From Ascochyta rabiei (taxonomy: Eukaryota > Ascomycota > Dothideomycetes > Pleosporales > Didymellaceae), in contig NC_082417.1 in the NCBI RefSeq assembly GCF_004011695.2, positions 744,001-808,000 of the forward strand: a DNA stretch of 64,000 nucleotides, given 5' to 3'. The position numbers and the translations under genes were made by a program. A model generated the notes under the pieces. The model did no database searches and had not been told where the DNA came from. It saw only the letters and a program-made list of their open reading frames with translations. Below are positions 44,867-57,000 of the stretch, piece after piece (position 1 is the first letter of the stretch; every line of letters begins with the position of its first letter).

Positions 44867-45119
44867 TGTAACAGAGCTTAGAGGACTATACTTAGGTAAT
44901 TAATTAATTTAATTAGTGTCTATATATTTAATATGTAACATGTTGCTTAAGTATAAAGGAAATTTAGTTATTATGTAATCTTGCTTACTTAAGCTTTGTA
45001 GGCGACCCTCAGGAGCTTAGTGGTTAATTGTGGAGAAAGGAGCCACTCAACAATAATCCGCAAGCTTAATTAGATAGGGGAGCACCCTATTGGTCATCTA
45101 TAGGCTCGGCTGCGCGACA
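44867..45119 (-). repeat. Copia 5' LTR
   Basis: This is a 253-bp copy of the LTR at 37758 in the same orientation. Being on the gag side of a minus-strand element, it is the 5' LTR. Confidence 0.93.
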
Positions 45120-45379
45120 TTAAAGTATATAGTTACGTAGGAACATAACCCTTATAGTTTATATTTAACCTTATTAATTAAGTTTGTCTTTAGAATCTTA
45201 ACCTGCGCTTAAACTAGACAGTCTACTCTGTACTATTCAGTGCACCCTATCTTTACAAGCTTTGCTTAGTTAATAACCCTAACTAATCTACTAGTACTTA
45301 TCCCTAAGAACTAATAGAATTAGTGCTTATAGTCTTTAACTAAAGTATAACTTTAACATTTTAAACACCCCTAAGATAA
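45120..45379 (+). other. 5' part of the outer gypsy element
   Basis: AT-rich sequence between the copia LTR and the first recognisable gag codons of the outer gypsy. No LTR end or primer-binding site is identified. Confidence 0.35.
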
Positions 45380-45863
45380 GTACTATTAGATTCTATGCTA
45401 CCTCTAGTAACTCTACGTCTAGCAACATTAATATAGATATAACTATTACTACTAGCAGTATAAATATTAATAAGCCTAACCTTTACTATAGAGATTATAG
45501 TAAGCTTAATAACTAGCTTATACAGTAGGACCTCTTCTTTACCTTCTAAGGCAAGAAGGTTTCTAAGGCTAAATAAGTAGTCCTTACGGCTAGCTACATG
45601 CGTAGTAAAGCGTTTAACTAGATTAAGCCCTTTATGCAGCAGTACTAAGCTAGCAAGGCCCTAGATAACATAGATAAATAGATAAAAGACTTTAACCTAT
45701 TTAAAGAAAAGATTAAGCTAATCTTTAGAGTCTCTAATAAACTACATATTACTTAACGTAATATTTAGAAGATTAGACAGGACAAGTTAGCTGCTAACTA
45801 CGCTGTAGAGTTTAAACAGCTTACTACTAACACTAACTAGGACAACACTACCCTAATTACTAT
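45380..45863 (+). pseudogene. Outer Ty3/gypsy gag, first part
   Basis: The frame shows KPNLYYRDYSKLNN, DLFFTF-GKKVSKAK, ASYMRSKAFN-IKPFMQQY and FNLFKEKIKLIFRVSNK, the pattern of a gypsy capsid domain with stops from RIP. It breaks at TTACTAT (45863), exactly where a 255-bp LTR starts. The reading continues at 63131. Confidence 0.8.
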
Positions 45864-46118
45864 TGTGCTGGTGCACACGGTAACTTCCTTAGTAAGAACT
45901 AGGATGCTTAGCTAGTGTACGTAATCTGGCCGGCAGAGGGGTATACGAGACCTTAACAGGAACTATTAAGGTAGGACACCTACAATAATAACTAGAAACA
46001 CTTACTTATAGAATTTAACTACTATAATACCTGTCTCTTTAACTCCTAATAATAATAATAATAAGTATCCTTTCTAATGTGCCTGCTAACAAGATGCTTT
46101 AATACTTATACTAGAACA
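45864..46118 (+). repeat. Inner gypsy 5' LTR
   Basis: 255 bp, beginning TGTGCTGGTGCACACGG and ending ATACTAGAACA. It aligns end to end with 62876-63130. Confidence 0.93.
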
Positions 46119-46167
46119 AAATAGTAACCTAACTAGAGGGCATAGTATAGCAGGCAATATTAAAATT

Positions 46168-46391
46168 CTGCTACTCTAAAGGCTAGGGTATAGTTTAGGA
46201 ATTATCCTGTTAACTCTAGACTAGGACGTTATTATCTAAATACCTGCCACTCTAAAGGCTGGGGCACAGCCTAGGAATTATCCTGTTAACTCTGGACTAG
46301 GACGTTATTATCTGAATATCTGCTACTCTAAAGGCTAGGGCACGGCCTAGGAATTATCCTGTTAATTCTAGACTAGGACGTTACTATTAGA
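46168..46391 (+). repeat. 76-bp tandem repeat, three copies
   Basis: Units starting CTGCTACTCTAAAGGCTAGG begin at 46168, 46244 and 46320 (the middle unit reads CTGCCACTCT). They lie 50 bases inside the 5' LTR of the inner gypsy. Confidence 0.9.
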
Positions 46392-46599
46392 CCTATTATT
46401 TAGAAAACAAGCTTAAAATAAGGCAGGCATCTAGTTAACCTAGAAAAGCCTTAGTAAAGGGACTATCTTAGTTAAATTTCTAATGCTTATTATATATATT
46501 ATCTACATAGTTCCGCTTAGCCCTATTCCTTAGGACCTGCTTAGCCCTATTCCTTAGGGCTTAGGACAAGAGGAACATAAAAGACAGGGACTAAGCTGC

Positions 46600-48162
46600 T
46601 CTAACAGACAGAGTAATTAAGATTACTTTAATTATAAGAAACTATTATCTACTTAATATAATAGACTACTAAGGATTAATGTACACTACTATAGATAACC
46701 CTTTAGACTCTATAGAGACACTGTCTTCCCTAACAGAAAATAGCTGTTAGGTCGTTGTTCTAATAAAAGGAAGGTCTATCTAACTTTCCTTTAATAGAAA
46801 GAAAGTTATAGAGTTTCTTAATAACTATAACTATATAGCAGAAAATAGAAGGTTAAGTAACAAGTAGAAGGTTAGGGTCCTCCCTAACTACTACTATAAT
46901 TACTACAGGAGGTTTATTAAACGCCTAAAACCTTACGCTTTAGATAATTAGGTTAAGCTTTAGATTGCTATAAAGGATTACTAGAAAGAATAGGACACTG
47001 CTTAACGCATAGGCAATTAAGTGTTCCTTAAAGCCTATGTTAAAGAAACCTCTTAAGCCTTCCCTAGACTATTATACTACTTGTCGCGCAGCCGAGCCTG
47101 TAGATAACCAATGGGGTGCTCCCCTATCCAATCGAGCTTGCGGATTATTGTTGAGTGGCTCCTTTCTCCACAATTAACCACCGAGCTCCTGAGGGTCGCC
47201 TATAAAGCTTGAGTAAGCGAGATTACGTAATAACCAAATTTCCTTTGTACTTAAGCAACACGTTACACATTAAATATATAGACACTAATTAAATTAATTA
47301 ATCACCTAAGTATAGTCCTCTAAGCTCTATTACACTACTATACTAACTTTATAGTATATAGTAATATATATTAAAAGAATAATTAAATTCTAACCTCTAA
47401 GGAAGGATACTACTTCTTCTTAGGACTGCTAAAGGTTAACAAAGACCTTATCCTCTTTAACATGTAAAACAGGCTAGATATAAAGGATTAATCTTTATTT
47501 ATACTTAATAATATCTATAATTTTATAAAAAGGGTGTATAAGCAGCGCTAAGGCTTAAAGGAATTAGCGCTTAGAAGGGATAATAAACATACTAAGGAAA
47601 CCTAGCGCCTTATAAACAGCACTAAGGAGCTAATTAACACTAAGTCTATTATTACCTAGGCTGGGGATTAACTAGCTAGTTAGGGTAGTAAGAGTAAAAC
47701 ACCCTTACCTCCTAGTGTTAATAAAGACGTTAAAGAGCTTATCTAGGCAATAGGCGGATAGAAGTTATCCCTAGCAGAGGTTAGCACCCTTATAAACTCT
47801 AACAATTAGATAAGAGAGATCCTTTAGTGTCCTACTAATTATACTTACTTTATTTCTTAAGCAACTAGAGCTAGTGCTACTTAGGAAAGGAATAATAGCT
47901 CTTACATTACTAACGCACCTAGGAACGTTAACCTAAGATAAGGAGTAAACTACTCCTAAGGAAGAGAGTACAGTAACTCCTACAACATATATAGAGAGCT
48001 AAACTACTAAGCCTATAAGTGTAAATTGTATAGAGTACTTACCTGTATAGGGTAGTACAGTTTTTAACTTAACTAAGACAGTTAACGCAGATACTACTTT
48101 AGTCCTGCTTACTATTAAATTAAACCTATCTAAGGATCTATCCTGCCTACTTATTAACTTTA
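46600..48162 (+). pseudogene. Inner gypsy gag pseudogene, interrupted
   Basis: The frame shows FNRKKVIEFLNNYNYIAENR, then KRLKPYALDN and FLKAYVKETS, a capsid-like pattern. It is interrupted by a solo LTR at 47082-47334 and resumes with YTYFIS and a possible zinc-knuckle remnant CKLYRVLTC near 48,020. The DNA transposon at 48163 cuts it. The Pro/Ser-rich gag C-terminus appears to continue at 50,025-50,287 and beyond 54,018. Many TAG and TAA stops are present. Confidence 0.65.
47082..47334 (+). repeat. Solo copia LTR with perfect CTACT target duplication
   Basis: 253 bp, beginning TGTCGCGCAGCCGAGCC and ending CTCTATTACA. It is the inverted counterpart of the copia LTRs at 37758 and 44867. Flanks are CTACT at 47077-47081 and 47335-47339. 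It keeps many CG, CA and TG dinucleotides that are TA in the other two copies. Confidence 0.93.
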
Positions 48163-50024
48163 ACGTACTCCACGGTCGAGCGGATCACACGATCGAGCGG
48201 ATCACTCTGCCAAGACCACACCAAACCTCCACCCTACTACGCGATGCCTTAACAACAACACTAATCTACGCCCTTAAGAGAAGCTGCAATACAGCTTGCG
48301 CTTTAGGCTATCTAACAAGACGTAACGCTTATACTGTAACGCGCTGCAGCTATATATAACGCACCTTACAGCACACTACACGCTTAATACACAGGACAAC
48401 CTGCATAAGCTAATTGTACCCCAAATTAACAGAATATAGATTAGACTAAGGAGGACGTGATTGCTAAGTATATCCTTAAGCTAGACGCATAAGGATTTGC
48501 CCCTTAGCTGGCTGCTATAGCTAATATAGCTAATTCTTTGCGTGCTAAGCACAATATAGGCTATGTCAGCACAAACTAGCCTAATACGTTTATTAAGCGC
48601 TGCCCTGACCTTAAAGTAAAGTTTAATTGCAAGTACAACTACAAGAGAGCCCTCTGTAAGGATCTAGAGGTTATTAGGGGCTAGTTTAGGCTTGTAGCAA
48701 ATGTTAAAGCTAAGTATAGCATCTAGGATAATAACATATACAACTTTAATAAGACAGGCTTTATAATAGGCTAGATATTAACAGGAGCAGTTGTTATAGG
48801 CTTAGAGCGTTAAGGACAACTAAAGGTAGTATAGTAGGGTAACTAGGAGTAGACAACAGTTATATAGGGCATTAACGGCACAGAATAGGCTATTCCACCC
48901 TTTATTATCTTTAAAGGCCGCAACTACCTCTCTGCCTGGTACAAAGAGCCTGATCTGCCCTACAACTAGGTTATTAGAGTCTCTAAGAACAGATAGACTA
49001 CTAACAAGCTTAGTCTAGACTAGTTAAAGCACTTTAATGCCTATACAAAGACGCGCACCTAAGAAGTACACTAGCTACTCCTTATTAATAGCTATAAGAG
49101 CTATAACTCTCTTAACTTCTAACAATACTGTAAGGAAGCAAACATTATTATACTATGTATGCCTCTACACTTATTACACCTCTTACAGCTACTAGATATA
49201 GGCTGTTTTGCCCCTTTAAAGAAGGTATATAGGCGCTAAGCTAAGGATCTTATACGTAACTACATTACTTATATTACTAAAACTAAGTTCCTACTATGCT
49301 TTATAGGCGCCTATAAGGAGACATTTACTTCTAGCAATATCTAAGGAGGCTTCTAAGGCGCTAGAATAGTCCCCTTTAACCTAGAACAGGTTATAATAGG
49401 TCTTAATGTCTGCCTACGTACCCTACCGCTACCTACTATAGAAGATAAGCCCTAGCAGTCCTAAACCTTAAGCACTACCCTGCAATTAGGGTCGCAATTA
49501 ACGCTAGTTTAAGAGAGGATTTAAAGGCATGCAAGCAGCTTACTAACTTTAATAGTTAAGGCCTTTAAAAAGCTTGCTAAAGGCGCAGCTATGGTAGCGC
49601 ACAAGCTAGTGTTGGCTTAAAGGGAGATTACTAGGCTTTAAGCAGCAAATAAGGCTGCTATGCGACGTAAATCGCATAAAAGAAAGCAGTTATAGCAGGA
49701 GAGAGTCCTAACAGCTAAGGAAGGCCTTTATTTAACTACTCTAACAAAATTAGGGCGTGTAGTAATAGTAAGAAGGTAAGGAAGCAAGTACGTGTTAAAG
49801 GAGGTAAGGTAACCTAAAGACGCTGTAAAAAGTGCCACAACGTAGGGCATAACTCGCGCACGTGTAAAAAGCCTGTAGAAGGTGTTACTAAATAATATTA
49901 TATGCTGTACTACTGTATAAAAGGCCAACGTGGGCTAATGCGAGCCATAATAGGGTGGAGGTTTGGTGTGGTCTTGGCAGAGTGATCCGCTCGATCGTGT
50001 GATCCGCTCGACCGTGGAGTACGT
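48163..50024 (+). mobile_element. Pogo/Tc1-type DNA transposon A (Molly-like), 1,862 bp
   Basis: Terminal inverted repeats of about 75 bp, starting ACGTACTCCACGGTCGAGC, are flanked by TA dinucleotides. The transposase frame starts at ATG 48244 on the plus strand (with STPLREAAIQLAL) and contains stops. It has the DDE_1 features LSAWYKEPDLPYN, LLLINSYKSYNS (the catalytic D is N) and LCMPLHLLHLLQLLDIGCFA, then a C-terminal zinc knuckle CHNVGHNSRTCKK. It resembles the Molly-type elements described from Parastagonospora. It is inserted in the inner gypsy gag. Confidence 0.88.
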
Positions 50025-50287
50025 TATTAGTTAAAACAGAAGATTTAAGAGTACTTTAAAGTTTTACAGAATGTCCTAGACTAGCTGGCCTCTGCAGTTA
50101 AGCCTAATCTATTTAAAGGTGTAGACTCTAGGCCTAGAGGGGTAATGTATAGATCTAGGCTAGGCCTAGACATATTAGGAAAGATTATTAGAAGTGTTAG
50201 CGCACTAACTATAATAGATAATTATAAGCTAGACTATAAGTTATTACACTCTTTTTAGAACTTCTAAATCCTTAATAATAACTATTA

Positions 50288-52150
50288 ACGTACTCCACGG
50301 GTAAGCGGATCAAACAGGTGAGCGGATCACTCTGCCAAGACCACACTAAATTTCTACCCTATTATAGCTCGCATTAGCCCACTTTGGCCTTGTATACAGT
50401 AGTGCAGTATATAATATTATTTAGAAACATCTTCTACAGCCTTCTTACATATACGTAAGTTATGTCTAACATTGTAGCACTTTGTACAGCGTCTTTAGGT
50501 TACTTCCCCTCCTTTAGCGCGCACTTGCTTCTTTGCCTTCTTACTATTACCACGCGCCCCAAACTCAGTTAGAGTAGTTAATTAAAGGCCTTCCTTAGCT
50601 GTTAGGACTCCCTCCTGCTGTAATTGCTTTCTTTTATGCAATTTACGTCGCATAGCAGCCTTATTTGCTGCTTAAAGCCCAGTAATCTCCCTTTGAGCCA
50701 ACACCAGCTTATGCGCTACTATAGCTGCGCCTTTAGCAAGCTTTTTAAAGGCCTTAACTATTAAAGTTAGTAAGCTGCTTGCATGCCTTTAAATCCTCTC
50801 TTGAACCAGCGTTAATTGCGACCCTAATTGCAGGGTAGTGCTTGGGGTTTGGGACTGCTAGGGCTCATCTTCTACAGTAGGTAGCGGTAGGGTACGTAGG
50901 CGGACATCAAGACCCATTATGACCTGTTCTGGGTTAAGGGGGACTATTCCAGCGCCTTAGAAGCCTTCTTAGATATTGCTAGAAGTAAATGTCTCCTTAT
51001 AGGCGTCTATAAAGTATAGTAGGAACTTAGTTTTAGTAATATAAGTAATGTAGTTATATATAAGATTCTTAGCTTAGCGCCTATATGCCTTCTTTAGAGG
51101 GGCAAAACAACCTACATCTAGTGGTTGTAAGAGGTAAGATAAGTGTGGAGGCATACACAGTGTAACAATCTTTGCTTCCTTGCAGTATTGTTAGAAGTTA
51201 AGGGAGTTATGGCTCTTGTGGCTGTTAATAAGGAGCAGCTGGTGCACTCCTTAGGTGCGCGTCTTTATATAGGCATTAAAGTGCTTTAACTAGTCTAGAC
51301 CAAGCTTGTTGGTAGTCCATCTGTTCTCAGAGACTCCAATAACCCAGTCATGGGGCAGATTGTCCTCTTTGTACCAGGCAGAGAGGTGGTTGCGGCCTTT
51401 AAAGATAATGAAGGGTGGAATAGCCCACCCTGTGCCATTGATGCCCTGTATGACCGTTGTCCACTCTTAATTGCCCTGCTGCACTGCCTTTAGCCGTCCT
51501 TAACGCTCTAAGCCTGTAACAACTGCTCCTGTCAATATCTGGCCTATTATAAAGCCTGTCTTATTAAAGTTGTACGTGTTATTGTCCTAGATGCTATACT
51601 TAGCTTTGACATTCGCTACAAGCCTAAACCAGCCCCTAATAATCTCTGGATCCTTACAGAGGGCTCTCTTGTAGTCGTACTTGCGATTAAACCTTACTTT
51701 AAGGTCAGGGCGGCGCTTAATAAACGTGTTAGGCCAGTTTATGCTAACATGGCCTATATTGCGCTCAGCACGCAAAGAATTAGCCATATTAGCTACAGCA
51801 GCTAGCTAAGGGGCAAATCCTTGTGTATCTAGCTTAAGGATGTACTTAGTAATCACGTCCTCCTTAGTCTGGTCTATAATCTGTTGAACTGGCGTACAAT
51901 TAGCTTGTGCAGGTTGTCCTGTGTATTAAGCGTGTAGTGTGCTGTAAGGCGCGTTATATATAGCTGCAGCGCGTTACATAGTAAGCGTCGCGTCTTGTTT
52001 AATTACCTGGAGCGCAAGCTGTATTGCAGCTTCTCTTAAGGGCGTAGATTGATGTTGTTGTTAAGGCATTGCGTGGTAAGGTGGAGGTTTGGTGTGGTCT
52101 TGGCAGAGTGATCCGCTCACCCGTTTAATCCGCTTACCTGTGGAGTACGT
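50288..52150 (-). mobile_element. Pogo/Tc1-type DNA transposon B (Molly-like), 1,863 bp
   Basis: This relative of copy A lies in the opposite orientation, with the transposase on the minus strand starting near 52,070. It is flanked by TA. It is better preserved: MANSLRAERNIGHVSINWPN, then RNHLSAWYKEDNLPHDWVIG and GVHQLLLINSHKSHNSLNF are readable. The TIR begins ACGTACTCCACGGGTAAGCG and differs from copy A within the internal repeats. Catalytic Asp is again Asn. Stops make it inactive. Confidence 0.88.
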
Positions 52151-52173
52151 TACAAAGTTTATAGTCTTAATTA

Positions 52174-54015
52174 ACGTAAGCGGTAAGCGAGTCGCTTAGG
52201 CAAGCGAGTTGCTTACCTTTTTAAGCCTTAGACCTTTGCAACACTATAACTCAACACTATAACGTCGTACTGTAGCTTATAGTATGTTAAATTAATCTAA
52301 TTAGTCTACAGTATCTTTCTTACATATGCGCTTGTTGTGCCCTGCCTTACTACACCTCCTACAGCGTTAAGAACCCTGTCTACCACCACCCGTTCGCATC
52401 CTCTCCTTACGCCTCTTAGCCTTAACTAGCGCATCAGCATCCCTACGCTTAACTATCTCCTCCGCTTCTTGCTAAGATAGGGTCCTACTATGCTAGATCT
52501 GCTTCTTTTTACGTGTTTTACGCTTAGAAGCAGCTTTATTTACTGCTTAAAGCTTAACTATCTTAGCTGCTATCAGCACCTAGGTATACACTATCATTTC
52601 AGCTCCCTTTTAAAACTACTACACTATCTTACAGATTAATTCTGTTAATAAACTTCTGTATTCCCTAATTCTCTTTAATATCAGCGTTAACTAAGCTCTA
52701 ATTTCAGCAGCGTTGCTTGGTGTTTTAGGTTGCTAGGGGGTAGGCCCTAGTAGAGGTGGTGATGGCGTACAAGGCTTTACTTTAAGCCTTAATAGCACTA
52801 CCTCTAGGTTATCTGGAACTAAGCCTGTTGCTTAGAAGCTTGATTGAATATTACTAGATAAGAACGCCTTATTAAAAACATAATTAAAGGCAGCTAGGAA
52901 CGCTTTCTTGTTAATGTGGGTAATGTAACAGTTTGCTAAGATATTAATTTCCTTCTTGTACGCCTGCTTTAATGGGGCAAAACACCCCACATTAAGTGGC
53001 TGTAGGATGTAGGAGGTGTAAGGAGGCATATAGAGAGTAATAATCTTACTCTCCTTATACAGATTCTAGAAGGTAAGTAACTTGTAGCTCTTGTAGCCAT
53101 TAATAATTAGTAGCTAGTGGCTACCTACTGTCTAGGCTGTTATGTGCTGGATAAAGTGCTTTAGCCACTCTAGGCCTAGTTTATTCGTTGTCCAGCCATT
53201 CTTACTAACACTAATCTGCTAATCCTTTAGGTTGTAATACTAGGCTTAGTTATAGTTCTTTACTTTAAAGATAATAAAGGGTAGGATAACCTACCCTATA
53301 GCATTAATTGCAGCAATTAACGTTGCCTATTTACAGTTGCCAGGCTGGACCTGCAATAGTCTAAGACGCCTCTTAGACGCAGTTACCACCTTAATAGACC
53401 CCCTAATACCTATCTAGAAGCTAGTCTTGTTAAAGTTGTAGGTATCTTTGTCTAGGATACTATACTTAGCTTTAACGTTACGTATAAGGTTAAACTAGAG
53501 GCTAATAATAGCTAGGTTACTACATAGGACTCTCCAGTAATTGCGCTGTCTATTTACGTAAGACATAATCTTAGGCTTCTAGCGTATAAGGTTCCTGGCC
53601 TATTTTTCCCTAACCTAGCTACTGTAACAGGCAGCTAGTAGTTAATTAGCTATTTTACGTACGTAGCTAAGCGTAGGGGTAAAGCCTTACGCGTTAAGCT
53701 TCCTTATGTATTGTATAATTGTGTCCTCTTTAACCCTAGTAAGCTAGGATAAGTTAGGATAGGAATTGCGTTGTAAGGTGGTTTTGGCGCGTTGGTTAGA
53801 GAGGGTCCTTTAAGGAACGTTATAGATAGCAGCAGCGCGTTACTAGCTTAGCAACGCGTTAGATTTCATAGCTTAGATAGCAAGGACTATCCTATCCTTA
53901 CAAGAAAGCAATTCGAGATCAGGTTGTTAAGACATTAGATGAAAGGTTAAAGGAGGTGTAATCTTAGTAAAGGTGAGCGACTCGCTTGCCTAAGCGACTC
54001 GCTTACCGCTTACGT
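52174..54015 (-). mobile_element. Pogo/Tc1-type DNA transposon C (Pixie-like), 1,842 bp
   Basis: TIRs of about 44 bp with two mismatches, starting ACGTAAGCGGTAAGCGAGTC, are flanked by TA (52172-52173 and 54016-54017). The transposase on the minus strand begins near 53,938. It has NRQRNYWRVLC, NGWTTNKLGLEWLKHF, the block MPPYTSYILQPLNVGCFAPL (53029 downwards) and the zinc knuckle CRRCSKAGHNKRIC. Stops and D-to-N changes inactivate it. It is related to A and B but a different family by its termini. It lies only 23 bases from B. Confidence 0.88.
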
Positions 54016-54017
54016 TA

Positions 54018-57000
54018 CATTAATAATAGGGATATTATACTAGGGGCAATAACGTTAAAGATAGCTCCTCCTTAAACATAGTAACTAGGTTAGACAAGGC
54101 ACGCAACTGCTAAGTTAATACTATCCTAGAAAGAGCTTAGAGAGCTGCAGTTAGGAAAGGAAGACCTTTAATATTTTAGTAAGCTACAGTTAAGTAAGCA
54201 TATAATAATGCTAAAGATAAATTAGCAGTAGATATGAAAGACTTATTAGGGTAAAGCCCTTTACTAATAGAGAGTAAGTAAATAATACCTTTTACTAGTT
54301 AACCTTATAGTTAGCTGTATGCTATTATTAAACTTCTATTATAAGAAAAGATATTAGAAACTATTCTACTATTAAATTAGCAAAAGAGGAAGTATTTAAT
54401 AACTTGCTTAGATGATAGAATAGCAGACTTACTTCAACTGTCTAAAAACAAGATTCTAACTGTAGTTCTTTGTTAAGAAGTACAAGAGATTACTATTAGA
54501 GACTTAGTCTCCTAGGGTTATATCTAAGCAATGTTCTAGAAGCTTATAAAGGAGTTAGACTCTAACCTAATAGTTAGTAGGAGCATTAACGTGGCGATCC
54601 TAGGGGCTAGGGGTTTAAACTAATCAGGAGTTAACAGGTCCTACTAGTTAACTGCTAATTAGCCAGAAATTATAAGGGTCCGCACTAGTGCTAAGTTTAG
54701 CGAAAATTACCCTACAATCAAGAACAGCAGGGCTTAATACTTTAATGTTAGATTAGAGAGGAATGCTTATACGAGCTACTAAGTAGAAGCACACAGTAAT
54801 ACATAGGACAATAAAGATCTTCTAAATAAGCTAGCTAAAACTATAGAGACTACTAGGTTACAGAAGCTAGTGTACTAAGATTTACTAACATGCTAGGCTT
54901 ACATTAGGTTACATGCAGTTAGCTGCTTAATTAATACTAGAGCTTAGATAAATTTAATACAGTTTAGTGCTTCTTAAGCGCTAGGAATAGTGTACAAAGA
55001 AATAACACACCTAATAAGAAAAGAGTAGGGTGTTATTACAGCTAATAGTAGTATAGATCTATTTGTGTAAACATTATAGAATGTCCTAGTCTAGATTAGA
55101 AAAGTTATAACCTTAACGCACTTTAGACTTATAAGGAACCTAATAAGATTAGTTATCCTTAAAACGCTATAGTGCTTGTTAGTAAGACTAGCTATACAGT
55201 ACAACGTTTTTAGAAGAACCACATACTATATTATGTCTAATAATAGTAGGAGGAACACTACCTTTATTGCATTAGACCTATCTCCTTACTACTCTACCCT
55301 AGTTAAGCATAACTAGGATAAGGAAAAAGTTAGGGGAACTCCTTAATTAGGCTGGGATATTCTAATACTAGTAAAGGCCTAATAACACTAAAGTTCTGTT
55401 ACTTAGTAGAAGTAAACTACTACTTCCTACGTACAACTATAGATTTAGGAATCTTAAAAGGCCTAAGTAGTTTTATCTTTACACAGAATAATGCTAGCAG
55501 CCTCTAATAGATCTCTAAGGGAGGGGACCCTAGGCAGGTACATGCAGATAAGGACTTCCTTATCTTACTATCCTAAATAAACTTATAATTATTAAGGATA
55601 AGAGGTTAGTATAATAGAGTTAAAAACTAAGAAGTTAATACACTCTATAAACAAGTAGGAGTAAAGGTTTAACCTGTTAATAATCTACAACCTAATAAAC
55701 CTATTAAACTTAGTTAAGAAGACTAGAAAAGAGTTGCATATAAACAACAGCAGCTAATACTTAGTTTAAGGCTACATAATATTAGGCCTTTTAATTACTT
55801 ATTTAAAAGGTAATATGCCCTATTCCTAAGAGGAAAAAGGCTTACTTCCTAGAGAATATAAGATTAAAAGTTTAGCAATACTCTATTCCTAGCAGAAATA
55901 GCAGTCTTTAAGGAAATAATCCTAAACAGAGAAGCAGCTATAGCTTTTACTATTTCTAAATCTAGGCAGATTTAGAAGGAGGTTTCTCCTCTATACTAGA
56001 TTAGGACAATCCTATATAAAGCTTAGCAGGTTAAGACCTTCCCTATTATAAGAGGTCTAGAAGGGGAACTTATTAAGATGGTAAACAAAAGATTAGAATA
56101 AGAAATACTTAAGAGATGTAACAGCTAATATAGAAACCTATAGCATTTAGTGTCTAAGAAAGACAGTAGATTCTAGTTTATTAACAACGCTTAATACATA
56201 AACAGGGTCTCTATTTAAGATGCAGGAACCCCTCTAACTACAGACAAGTTCTCTAAGAGGTTTGCTAGCTGTAAGATTATATTACTTATAGACTTCTTCT
56301 CTAGTTGTAACTAGATAACACTGTATAAAGATAGTAGAGACATAACAGCAGTTATAATACTAATTAGCCTTTTATAATTATATACCCTAGTTTAAGGGGC
56401 TACTAACTTAGTAGCTGTCTTCTAAAGAATTATAACAAAGATTCTTAAGGATCACTAGCTAGATACACTTCCTTTCCTTAATAACATTACTAGTAGTAGC
56501 CTAAAGACAGATTATAATAGTAAGGAGGCTTTACCTAGTATTAGGTAATATATGCTTAAGCACATCTAGTAACTAGATAAGGTCCTTGCAGATGTAGAAA
56601 GAGCTAGGGGCACAGTGTTAGGACTTAAATGCTACTAGGGACACAATTAATTAGGGGTAGTTAGTTATAAAGTTTTAGCAGAAGGATAATATCTAGCATA
56701 AAAGAAAGTTAACAAAATTACAAATTAGCTAGAATATTAGAACCTAAAGGAGGTCAGGATATTTGTAGGAATTGTGGTTTACTACTGTATCTAGATACCC
56801 TTATTTGCCTTAAAAGCAAAGCTACTATTCTAGTTATTAAAGAATAACGCAGTATAGCAATAGGGCAACGCAGAACAGAGCTTAATATTATTCCTAAAGG
56901 AGTACATTATTAACGCACCTACACTTATAACAATATCTTACAAAAATTCTAGTTTAGTGTTTCTCTTAGTTAATGCAAGTAATAAAGGCGCAGGAGCATA

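Larger units (their letters stand above)
37758..45119 (-). mobile_element. Complete but dead Ty1/copia retrotransposon
   Basis: The element is 7,362 bp, bounded by two 253-bp LTRs that begin TG and end CA when read on the minus strand. Flanks are TTAAC on the left and TTAAA on the right, a probable target duplication of four or five bases. Minus-strand domains run gag, protease, integrase, reverse transcriptase, RNase H, in copia order. A C-rich (purine on the minus strand) tract, CACCCCCCAGG, directly adjoins the left LTR as the polypurine tract. The internal region is long for copia because of about 1.6 kb after RNase H that carries another reading frame in antisense. It contains multiple stops and cannot be active. 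Confidence 0.9.
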
